DNA of 5,295 nucleotides from Bacteroidota bacterium. Its GTDB lineage: Bacteria; Bacteroidota; Bacteroidia; Bacteroidales; VadinHA17. The DNA is taken from the NCBI GenBank assembly GCA_022711195.1, contig JAKLFN010000155.1, forward strand, positions 1 through 5,295, given 5' to 3'. The position numbers and the translations under genes are program-made. This document shows, piece by piece, positions 1 to 5,295 of the stretch (positions are counted from its first letter, which is position 1; every line of letters starts with the position of its first letter). Below the pieces are notes generated by a model, which was not told the DNA's origin, ran no database searches, and worked only from the letters and a program-made list of their open reading frames with translations.

Positions 1-282
1 TATCCTGCTGTTTAGATCCTGTCCTGCTCCCAGAGGACAAAGGAATGAACAATAGGTGCGGCCGGTAAGCAGTGTTAATATAAGAACTGCAATAAACCCT
101 GCTGAGACCAGTGTTCCAAGGTCGTGAAACTTTAACAGCGATGGAATAAACTGAAGGGAGAGGATAATGGTATAATACTTCGATGGTATAAGATTTTTAA
201 AATCGAGAAAAATGGCAATGAAGGATATTAATAATATTGCCGAAATGAATATACGGAATCTTCTCAGGTTGCGCGACCTCAT
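1..282 (-). CDS. Membrane 4Fe-4S binding protein (NapH/polyferredoxin type), N-terminal part, cut by window edge
   Basis: The reverse strand from the ATG at 282 stays open for 94 codons to the window edge; the rest of the gene, where ferredoxin-type clusters would be expected, is outside. A basic N-terminus (R2, R4, R7, R8, R10) is followed by hydrophobic stretches at about residues 11-27, 38-50 and 58-73, consistent with inner-membrane helices. Next comes TGRTYCSFLCPLG, where C78-x3-C82-P83 is the conserved Cys motif at the end of a membrane helix in NapH/NosR/CcoG-like Fe-S membrane proteins (Fer4_5 type). Such proteins usually pass electrons between the quinone pool and a periplasmic or cytoplasmic partner. 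The gene starts 6 bp after the stop of the DUF362 gene, so the two are almost surely co-transcribed. The family assignment is good; the electron partners cannot be told from this fragment. Confidence 0.85.
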   Translation of the reverse strand, partial: MRSRNLRRFRIFISAILLISFIAIFLDFKNLIPSKYYTIILSLQFIPSLLKFHDLGTLVSAGFIAVLILTLLTGRTYCSFLCPLGAGQDLNSRI

Positions 283-288
283 CAGTCT

Positions 289-1209
289 TTACATTTTTAG
301 TCTGCTGATATTCAGAGTCTCGAGTTTCATATTACCCAGTCCCATCTTGTGTGCAATGGGTATGTATTCGATCTTTTCAACTTCCACACCGAGCATCTTA
401 GCTGCGGCAGCGTCGGCGGCAACCCAGTCGGTGGATATGATCTGAGATTTCATCTGTACCACATCTTCCTTCGATACACCCTGGGGGCCATGTTTCACCA
501 TTACATTATAGCAGTCAATTATATTCAGGGCAGGTTTCTTTTCAAAGAGGGCATAATCGGCTATACACTGGTTCAGGTTATTGGCATGCCAGAAACCCCT
601 GTCCCATACAACACCCATCATATTCTTCATACATGAGGTCATACGGGTTGAATTATGATCCTTAAGAACAGGTACATTGATAAACACATCTGTATCGAGA
701 AGCAGCTCGTGTACTTTAACGCTTTTCAATCGTATGGCGCCGGGGATCTCGGCCTGCTGATAGTAGTTCTCGGAGTTTCCGGGAACAATCTTTGCTCCGG
801 CACTCTTTGCAGCTCTTTCGATGCCGGAATTCTTATAACAATTTACCCAATTGTCGCAGGTATGGTCAAAAACATAGACTTCCTTAGCGCCTGCCCTGAA
901 GCAGTGTTCCACGATCCTGGCAACAAGTCCGGGATGCGTATTGGCAGCAAATTCGGGAGTGCGGTCCCAGCCGATATTAGGCTTTATAAGAACTTTCTGT
1001 CCTTTCTGCACAAATGTTCCTATTCCGCCTAATTCCTGAATACCCAGGTCAAACATGGCTTCAGGAGTACCTCCCATGACAGCCACCATATCATATTTAG
1101 CCGATCCGGGGACCGTTGCCCATAGTCTTTCATATCCTCCAAGCCCCAGTGCAGCCCCTGCAGCCAGACCCGCACCGGCAGACTTCTTCAGAAAATCTCT
1201 TCTTCTCAT
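289..1209 (-). CDS. Tat-exported DUF362 domain protein
   Basis: A 306-residue protein opening with MRRRDFLKKSAGAG, a twin-arginine (Tat) signal: RRxFLKK, then an Ala/Gly-rich hydrophobic stretch to about residue 25. The start at 1209 is the only ATG that fits; the frame could extend to a TTG at 1236, but a Tat n-region starting directly at MRRRDF is typical. The DUF362 core has VLIKPNIGWDR (73-83), a Rossmann-like THPGLVARIVEHCFRAGAKEV segment split around residue 100, and the signature DVFINVPVLKDH (174-185) followed by K195-N196 and G199. H185 and K195 are ten residues apart. There is no ferredoxin CxxCxxC motif, so any Fe-S partner is likely the downstream membrane protein. Because Tat carries folded proteins, a cytoplasmically inserted cofactor is possible. 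The biochemical function of DUF362 is not established. The gene is divergent from the nickel-pincer cofactor operon. Confidence 0.92.
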   Translation of the reverse strand: MRRRDFLKKSAGAGLAAGAALGLGGYERLWATVPGSAKYDMVAVMGGTPEAMFDLGIQELGGIGTFVQKGQKVLIKPNIGWDRTPEFAANTHPGLVARIVEHCFRAGAKEVYVFDHTCDNWVNCYKNSGIERAAKSAGAKIVPGNSENYYQQAEIPGAIRLKSVKVHELLLDTDVFINVPVLKDHNSTRMTSCMKNMMGVVWDRGFWHANNLNQCIADYALFEKKPALNIIDCYNVMVKHGPQGVSKEDVVQMKSQIISTDWVAADAAAAKMLGVEVEKIEYIPIAHKMGLGNMKLETLNISRLKM

Positions 1210-1422
1210 TTCAACATTCTGCTTTGTGAGCCGCAAATTACTATTTTTTTTCTTAGAGTGTACATCCCGGATGACTGATATCCGACACAGGAAAATTAAA
1301 GATATGTCGCTGCACCGCCCGGGATGAATGAACAGAGGGGCTTTTCAGACTTTAATAGTATCTTAGCATTTTGAAAAAACAAACTTTATTTAACAATTAT
1401 TAATATAAAGTGTTATCCGAGA
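1210..1422. promoter_or_regulatory. Divergent intergenic region between the DUF362 gene and larC
   Basis: This 213-bp region must hold the promoters of both divergent units. It is strongly AT-rich at 1351-1412. On the minus strand 1387-1380 reads AAAGTTTG, seven of eight matches to the Bacteroidota -7 consensus TAnnTTTG, but I see no well-spaced -33 TTG, so the call is weak. On the plus strand TTTTG at 1369-1373 could act as a -33 element for larC, with only a poor -7 match about 20 bp later. An 8-bp inverted repeat, CATCCCGG (1263-1270) and CCGGGATG (1319-1326), and a small hairpin (CGGAT 1268-1272, ATCCG 1280-1284) lie nearer the DUF362 gene and could be leader structures or an operator. 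No tRNA, riboswitch or small gene could be supported. Confidence 0.35.
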
Positions 1423-2598
1423 ATGAAGATACTATATTATGATTGCTTTTCAGGCATAAGCGGAGATATGAACCTTGGCGCAATGATCGACCTGGGAATA
1501 AGCATTTCATTTCTGACAGAGGAGCTTGGGAAGCTTAACCTTGATGGATGGAAGCTTGTTGCTGAGAGAGACCAGAGACACGGTATCACCGGGACGAAGG
1601 TAACCGTACAGATAACTGCACACGAGCATCATCACAGGCACCTCGACGATATCGAAAAAATAATTGACAGCTCAAAACTCGACAATAAAACGAAAGAGCT
1701 GAGTAAAAAGATCTTTATGAAGGTAGCTGAAGCAGAGGCGCTGGTGCATGGTATTCCTGTTGGAAAGGTACATTTCCACGAAGTAGGCGCCATGGACTCG
1801 ATAATTGATATTGTCGGTGCAGCTATCTGTTTCAATAAGCTTCAGGTTGATGAAGTTTATGTTTCACCTGTGGAACTCGGCGGTGGATTTGTTAAGTGCG
1901 ATCATGGAACTCTCCCGGTACCTGCCCCTGCAACTGCAGAAATAGTGAAAGGCATGTCAGTAAAAACAGGCGGTGTCGATTTTGAGGCTACAACCCCTAC
2001 CGGCGCTGCAATACTTTCTGCCCTGGGAAACAGCTTTGGACGCACTGCGGTGATGAATATCATTAAGACCGGCTACGGTGTCGGCCATAAAGAAAATAAG
2101 GATAAGCCAAACCTGCTGCGTGTCTTCATGGGTGAAGGTGAGGACGAAAGTCAAAAAACCGGGCATGATGCAATGCTCCTCGAATGTAATATCGATGATA
2201 TGAATCCGGAATTCTATGGATACATATCCGGAAAGCTTTTTGAAGCAGGAGCATCAGATGTCTATATCACAAATATTATGATGAAAAAAGGCCGACCGGG
2301 AAATATCCTTAATGTGATCTGTGAGAAAGGAACTGAAGCAATACTCAAGGAAATAATATTTACTGAATCCACCACTGCCGGGATCCGTTGCTTCCCCTTC
2401 ATAAAGGAAACCCTCGAAAGAAAATTTAACATTGAAAATACTCCCTATGGCGATGTCACTGTAAAGAGGTCTTTCTATAAACAGAAGCAGGTATCTGCAA
2501 AACCTGAATTTGAGGATATTAAAAGGATCGCTGAGGAGAAGGGCATACCGGTGAAAGAAGTATATAATAACATAATGGCATTGATTCTAAAAAAATGA
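1423..2598 (+). CDS. larC: Nickel-pincer cofactor biosynthesis protein LarC (CTP-dependent nickel insertase)
   Basis: LarC inserts nickel into the bis-thiocarboxylated nicotinate mononucleotide made by LarE, consuming CTP, to give the nickel-pincer nucleotide of LarA-type enzymes. The 391-residue protein starts with the family hallmark MKILYYDCFSGISGDMNLGA. It carries a His-rich segment HEHHHRH (67-73), a plausible metal site, then KVHFHEVGAMDSIIDIVGAA (115-134) and EATTPTGAAILSALG (188-202). The C-terminal half, equivalent to LarC2 of Lactobacillus plantarum, has LLECNIDDMNPEFYGY (252-267), MMKKGRPGN (286-294) and STTAGIR (316-322). In L. plantarum LarC1 and LarC2 are separate frames joined by programmed frameshifting; here one frame encodes both. 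No in-frame start lies just upstream, and no clear Shine-Dalgarno sequence is present. It is the first gene of the operon, with larE following after 118 bp. The identification is very secure. Confidence 0.97.
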   Translation: MKILYYDCFSGISGDMNLGAMIDLGISISFLTEELGKLNLDGWKLVAERDQRHGITGTKVTVQITAHEHHHRHLDDIEKIIDSSKLDNKTKELSKKIFMKVAEAEALVHGIPVGKVHFHEVGAMDSIIDIVGAAICFNKLQVDEVYVSPVELGGGFVKCDHGTLPVPAPATAEIVKGMSVKTGGVDFEATTPTGAAILSALGNSFGRTAVMNIIKTGYGVGHKENKDKPNLLRVFMGEGEDESQKTGHDAMLLECNIDDMNPEFYGYISGKLFEAGASDVYITNIMMKKGRPGNILNVICEKGTEAILKEIIFTESTTAGIRCFPFIKETLERKFNIENTPYGDVTVKRSFYKQKQVSAKPEFEDIKRIAEEKGIPVKEVYNNIMALILKK

Positions 2599-2610
2599 CC
2601 TCTCCCCAAA

Positions 2611-2632
2611 CCCCTCCCCCTGAAGGGAGGGG
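2611..2632. repeat. GC-rich perfect hairpin between larC and larE, possible interspersed repeat
   Basis: CCCCTCCC (2611-2618) and GGGAGGGG (2625-2632) form a perfect 8-bp stem with a six-base loop. The flanks add structure: CCCCAA at 2604-2609 can pair with TTGGGG at 2668-2673, and GGGGC (2629-2633) can pair with GCCCC (2639-2643), which excludes the main stem. There is no T-tract after the stem, so it is a poor intrinsic terminator. The composition (runs of C, then runs of G) differs sharply from the coding DNA and resembles short interspersed palindromes found between Bacteroidota genes. It might also limit transcription or protect mRNA between larC and larE. Copy number elsewhere in the genome is unknown. 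Confidence 0.6.
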
Positions 2633-2716
2633 CTCCTGGCCCCTAATTGCGAACTACGGAAAGGACCTTGGGGTGAAGCAATCAAAAAAAGAGATCAATT
2701 CCAGTAGATAACCTTT

Positions 2717-3502
2717 ATGGAAAATAAATCCGTCAGACTCGATACAATTCTCAAAGAAATCAAATCGTTTGCCATCGCATTCTCTGGAGGCGTCGACAGC
2801 TCCTTCCTGGCATACAGGGCTGCAAATCTCGACAAACTTAATTTTACTGCTGTTACGATACGTACACCGTATATGCCCGACAGGGAGATTGATGAGGCAC
2901 GTGAATTTGCAACCATGCATAAAATTAACCTCAAGATAATTGATGAAGGCTTCCCTGAAATAATCAGGCACAATCCCAGGGAGAGATGCTACCTTTGCAA
3001 GAAAGCTCTTTTCGGCAGCATTATCTCATACGCCGCACAGAATGGATACCAATATATTATTGATGGTACCAATGCTGACGACACCGGCGAGGTTAGACCG
3101 GGACTTAAAGCACTCCGCGAACTCCGGGTAAGGAGTCCTCTTGCTGAAGCCGGTCTTACAAAAAAAGAGATCAGGGAACAGGCTTTTAAGGCTGGGCTCG
3201 ATCTGTGGAATAAACCTGCCATGGCTTGCCTACTCACAAGAATACCCTACGAGACGGAAATTAGCGAGGAAATGCTGAGAATGATAGGGAAAGCTGAAGA
3301 ATTCCTGTTCGAGAAAGGATATCCCGGAACACGGGTCCGGTTACATGGAGATACAGCCAGAATTGAATGCCTGCCAGGTTTCCTTGGAAAAATTATCAAC
3401 GATCCTGAAAAGGAAAGGATCGTGGCAAGGCTGAAGGATTTAGGTTTCAGATATGTATCTTTGGACCTTGAAGGTTACAGAACCGGAAGCATGGACACTT
3501 AA
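2717..3502 (+). CDS. larE: ATP-dependent sulfur transferase LarE
   Basis: LarE adenylates the carboxylates of pyridinium-3,5-biscarboxylate mononucleotide with ATP and replaces them with thiocarboxylates, supplying the two sulfur ligands of the nickel pincer. The 261-residue protein has the PP-loop SGGVDSS (23-29) of the ATP pyrophosphatase family near its N-terminus, then NPRERCYLCKK (86-96), DGTNADD (116-122), RSPLAEAGLTKKEIR (139-153) and WNKPAMACLLTRIPY (164-178). C171 in the last motif corresponds to the sulfur-donating cysteine (Cys176) of the L. plantarum enzyme. The extra pair C91-x2-C94 gives a three-Cys set as in LarE proteins that bind a [4Fe-4S] cluster and turn over instead of sacrificing their own cysteine. 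The start at 2717 is forced by an in-frame TAG at 2705. It is followed 12 bp later by larB. Confidence 0.97.
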   Translation: MENKSVRLDTILKEIKSFAIAFSGGVDSSFLAYRAANLDKLNFTAVTIRTPYMPDREIDEAREFATMHKINLKIIDEGFPEIIRHNPRERCYLCKKALFGSIISYAAQNGYQYIIDGTNADDTGEVRPGLKALRELRVRSPLAEAGLTKKEIREQAFKAGLDLWNKPAMACLLTRIPYETEISEEMLRMIGKAEEFLFEKGYPGTRVRLHGDTARIECLPGFLGKIINDPEKERIVARLKDLGFRYVSLDLEGYRTGSMDT

Positions 3503-3514
3503 TATTACCGGACA

Positions 3515-4264
3515 ATGACAGGTAAAGAACTGGAGAAACTTCTTAATGATGTGAAAAACGGGAAAGTCACTGTCTCAAAAGCACATGAGCTGCTCAGGGA
3601 TTTTCCCTATACCGATCTTGGTTATGCACGGATCGATCATCACCGCGAACTGAGGACAGGTTACCCGGAAATAGTTTATTGTGCCGGAAAAACTGTAAAG
3701 CAGGTGGCCGGGATCTTCGAAGTGATGATCGGTAAAGAAAACAATGTAATCGGGACAAGGGCAACAACTGAGATGTATCTTGCTGTGAAAAAATTAACAG
3801 CAAAAGCAGTGTATTATAAGGAAGCGGGAATTATTTCTGTTCAAAAGAAAAAACCGGAAAAACCCGCAACTAAGATCGCCGTGGTCACGGCCGGCACGTC
3901 GGATATTCCAGTTGCAGAAGAAGCCGCTGTTACTGCAGAGCTTCTGGGCAACAATGTTGTAAGGATCTACGACGCAGGAGTGGCCGGCATCCACCGGCTC
4001 GTTGATAAGCTTCCCGAGATACGAAAATGCAGGGTCATAATAGTCATTGCGGGTATGGAAGGAGCCCTGGCCAGTGTGGTTGGCGGACTGGTGGATATGC
4101 CGGTGATAGCTGTTCCCACAAGCGTCGGTTACGGGGCTAACTTCGGAGGTATATCGGCGCTGCTGGCAATGCTTACCAGCTGTGCAGCCGGCGTGACGGT
4201 AGTAAATATCGATAATGGCTTCGGCGCCGGATTCTCTGCAAGTATGATAAACAGGATGAAGTGA
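3515..4264 (+). CDS. larB: Pyridinium-3,5-biscarboxylic acid mononucleotide synthase LarB
   Basis: LarB catalyses the first committed step of nickel-pincer nucleotide synthesis: it carboxylates nicotinic acid adenine dinucleotide at C5 with CO2/bicarbonate and hydrolyses the phosphoanhydride, releasing AMP. The 249-residue protein has the family N-terminal region (about 1-115, including DLGYARIDHHRELRTGYPE at 34-52) and a C-terminal domain related to PurE/AIR carboxylase. That domain shows VVTAGTSDIPVAEEAA (123-138), DAGVAGIHR (153-161), AGMEGALASVVGGLV (179-193), PVIAVPTSVGYGANFGG (196-212) and SCAAGVTVVNIDNGFGA (222-238). C223 matches the catalytic cysteine (Cys221 in L. plantarum) that forms a transient adduct with the pyridine ring. 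Length and motifs are complete. It sits 12 bp after larE and 6 bp before the WbqC-family gene, so all three are one transcript. Confidence 0.97.
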   Translation: MTGKELEKLLNDVKNGKVTVSKAHELLRDFPYTDLGYARIDHHRELRTGYPEIVYCAGKTVKQVAGIFEVMIGKENNVIGTRATTEMYLAVKKLTAKAVYYKEAGIISVQKKKPEKPATKIAVVTAGTSDIPVAEEAAVTAELLGNNVVRIYDAGVAGIHRLVDKLPEIRKCRVIIVIAGMEGALASVVGGLVDMPVIAVPTSVGYGANFGGISALLAMLTSCAAGVTVVNIDNGFGAGFSASMINRMK

Positions 4265-4270
4265 CAGAAC

Positions 4271-4876
4271 ATGTCGGCGGATCTCTTATTATCAACGGCC
4301 TACCTCCCACCCTCAGAATATTTTGAACGGCTGCTATCCTCAGGAGAGGCATTTATTGAGAGGGAAGAAAACTATATCAAGCAGTCGTACCGGAACCGTT
4401 GTTATATCCTTTCATCATCGGGCCCCCAACCGCTGAGCGTTCCCGTTTACCTGGGAAGTCTTCACAAAACACCTGTCAAGGATATCCGCATCGACTATAC
4501 CAAAAGATGGCAGCAGGTACATCTCGGGGCTATTCGTTCTGCCTACAGCTCTTCACCATATTTCATATTTTACTTCGAGCAGATTGAAGGTGTGATTCTA
4601 AGGAACCATGAATTCCTTCTCGACCTGAATATGGAACTTTTATCAGCTCTTCTGAAGATGCTAAAAATAGAATGTGGCGTCAGGTACACCAGCGAATATA
4701 TAAAGCCCGGTATTGCAGAAAACGATTTCAGGTATTCTGTATCACCAAAGAAAGATACCGGCTACCGGCCAAAGGCTTATCAGAAAGTTTTTGAATGTGA
4801 AGGGGTAAATGAAGGCAGGCTTAGCATTATTGATCTTCTTTTCAGCCAGGGCCCTGACAGTGCCAGATTCCTTTGA
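4271..4876 (+). CDS. WbqC-like family protein
   Basis: A 201-residue protein of the WbqC-like family (PF08889 type), whose biochemical function is unknown; the founding member lies in an O-antigen locus. Family features are present in order: STAYLPP (8-14), a conserved ENYIKQSYRNRCYI segment (33-46), LSVPV (55-59), W80 followed by HLGAIRSAYSSSPYFIFY (84-101), then YRPKAYQKVFE (165-175) and the C-terminal LSIIDLLFSQGPDSARFL (184-201). No signal peptide or membrane helix is seen, so it is probably cytoplasmic. The start at 4271 is fixed because the larB stop codon (4262-4264) is in the same frame. It is tightly packed behind larB, so co-expression with the nickel-pincer genes is likely, but in Bacteroidota this family often sits next to unrelated genes, so a role in cofactor synthesis is only a possibility. 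Confidence 0.88.
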   Translation: MSADLLLSTAYLPPSEYFERLLSSGEAFIEREENYIKQSYRNRCYILSSSGPQPLSVPVYLGSLHKTPVKDIRIDYTKRWQQVHLGAIRSAYSSSPYFIFYFEQIEGVILRNHEFLLDLNMELLSALLKMLKIECGVRYTSEYIKPGIAENDFRYSVSPKKDTGYRPKAYQKVFECEGVNEGRLSIIDLLFSQGPDSARFL

Positions 4877-4913
4877 AGATCATTATTCAGCATAAATCCG
4901 GGGTCAGACCATA

Positions 4914-4953
4914 AGAAAAATAATTAAAAAGGCCACCCGTCCGGGCAGCCTTT
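4914..4953 (-). terminator. Intrinsic terminator between convergent units, strongest for the minus-strand barrel gene
   Basis: Read on the minus strand, AAAGGC (4953-4948) and GCCTTT (4933-4928) form a 6-bp stem, continued after a 2x2 internal mismatch by CCC/GGG around the loop GGAC (4942-4939). The strand then runs TTTTTAATTATTTTT, a good U-tract. It starts 22 bases after the stop of the barrel gene. On the plus strand the same stem has only a short TTT after it, so it would be a weaker terminator for the larC-WbqC operon. Confidence 0.75.
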
Positions 4954-4974
4954 AGCAGGAAGTAAAACAAAGTA

Positions 4975-5295
4975 TCAATAACCAAATTTATACCCGAAGG
5001 AGATTGTAAATATGTTCCGGGTAATATCAATATCTGCTGTAGGAGCTTCTGATGAGGCTGCATACAGAATATATTTCTGCGGGTACATCATCCTTGTATA
5101 ACCGAAATCGATGTAAAGGTTCTGATCCCTGAAACCTGCCCCGCCGGAGTATGAATGATAACAGACATCCTGGTTGATGTCTCCTGTCTTAAAGGCCTTT
5201 CCGTAATAACCATATCCGCCTCTCAGGTACAGCCTGTTTATCCTTGCCTCTGCACCTGCACGCAGGTTGCCGGTCGACCTGAGAGAATTCCTGAT
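4975..5295 (-). CDS. Outer-membrane beta-barrel protein (OmpP1/FadL-like), C-terminal 106 residues
   Basis: The reverse strand is open from the window edge at 5295 to a TGA at 4975-4977. The fragment shows alternating strand-and-turn patterns of an outer-membrane barrel: NLRAGAEARINRLYLRGGYGYYG (residues 10-32 split by a turn), FKTGDINQD, YSGGAGFRDQNLYIDFGYT, and a last strand IFTISFGYKFGY ending in aromatic Y106, the usual signal for barrel assembly by BamA. The order GAExR, LRxGYxYY, GxGFR, DxGY and final FGYKF is what I recognise from Bacteroidota OmpP1/FadL/TodX-type transporters of hydrophobic compounds, although a fragment cannot prove the substrate. The N-terminus and signal peptide lie outside the window. 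The gene converges on the lar operon and probably has no functional link with it. Confidence 0.8.
   Translation of the reverse strand: MRNSLRSTGNLRAGAEARINRLYLRGGYGYYGKAFKTGDINQDVCYHSYSGGAGFRDQNLYIDFGYTRMMYPQKYILYAASSEAPTADIDITRNIFTISFGYKFGY

Noticed and set aside
1210..1236. Nine-residue N-terminal extension of the DUF362 protein starting at a TTG
   Set aside because: It would put extra residues before a textbook Tat signal that begins neatly with the ATG at 1209, and TTG is a rare start.
212..1327. Plus-strand open frames of 77-125 codons across 212-1327
   Set aside because: Those from 212 to 1032 lie wholly or mostly antisense to the Fe-S and DUF362 genes, show no recognisable domains and have compositions expected of antisense shadows. 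The one at 1055-1327 is mostly antisense to the Tat signal region.
2611..2632. Intrinsic terminator ending larC transcription
   Set aside because: The stem is strong but is followed by CTCCTGGCCCC, not a T-tract, and larE continues in the same direction.
4898..4910. CCGGGGTCAGACC palindrome (GGTC-A-GACC core) after the WbqC gene
   Set aside because: It resembles the GGTCTGACCCC palindromes found near some REP-associated transposases, but it is short, single in the window and no transposase is present.
1..5295. CRISPR array, tRNA, rRNA, insertion sequence or phage genes
   Set aside because: No regularly spaced repeats, no cloverleaf or rRNA-like stretch, and no transposase or integrase frame was seen on either strand.

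Overview
The window looks like a chromosomal fragment of a member of the Bacteroidota, probably an environmental Bacteroidales-type anaerobe. Three things suggest this: the C-terminus of an outer-membrane beta-barrel of the OmpP1/FadL style, a WbqC-family protein, and start codons with AT-rich leaders and no clear Shine-Dalgarno sequence. The assignment is an inference from gene content; there is no rRNA or other phylogenetic marker here.

Layout. The minus-strand block (1-1209) holds a Tat-signal DUF362 protein (289-1209). Six bases downstream comes a membrane 4Fe-4S protein of the NapH/polyferredoxin type, cut by the left window edge (1-282); this gene has to be read directly from the reverse strand. 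A 213-bp divergent intergenic region (1210-1422) separates this pair from a plus-strand operon: larC (1423-2598), larE (2717-3502), larB (3515-4264) and a WbqC-family gene (4271-4876). A GC-rich hairpin, possibly an interspersed repeat, lies between larC and larE. The right end (4975-5295, minus) is the last 106 residues of an outer-membrane barrel protein, convergent with the lar operon, with a hairpin/T-tract terminator between them.

How the genes work together. LarB, LarE and LarC are the complete enzyme set for the nickel-pincer nucleotide (NPN) cofactor. LarB carboxylates and hydrolyses nicotinic acid adenine dinucleotide, LarE converts the two carboxylates to thiocarboxylates, and LarC inserts nickel in a CTP-dependent reaction. 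The known user of the cofactor, the LarA racemase/epimerase, is not in the window, and neither is a nickel transporter. The divergent DUF362 protein has a His-x9-Lys motif whose spacing matches, from memory, the His174/Lys184 pair of LarA, where Lys184 tethers the cofactor. It also carries a Tat signal, which suits export of a protein that folds around a cofactor in the cytoplasm. The most interesting hypothesis is therefore that this protein, with its membrane Fe-S partner, uses or is related to users of the NPN cofactor. This is unproven. LarE has the three-cysteine pattern (CxxC plus a distal Cys) expected for the iron-sulfur, non-sacrificial type.
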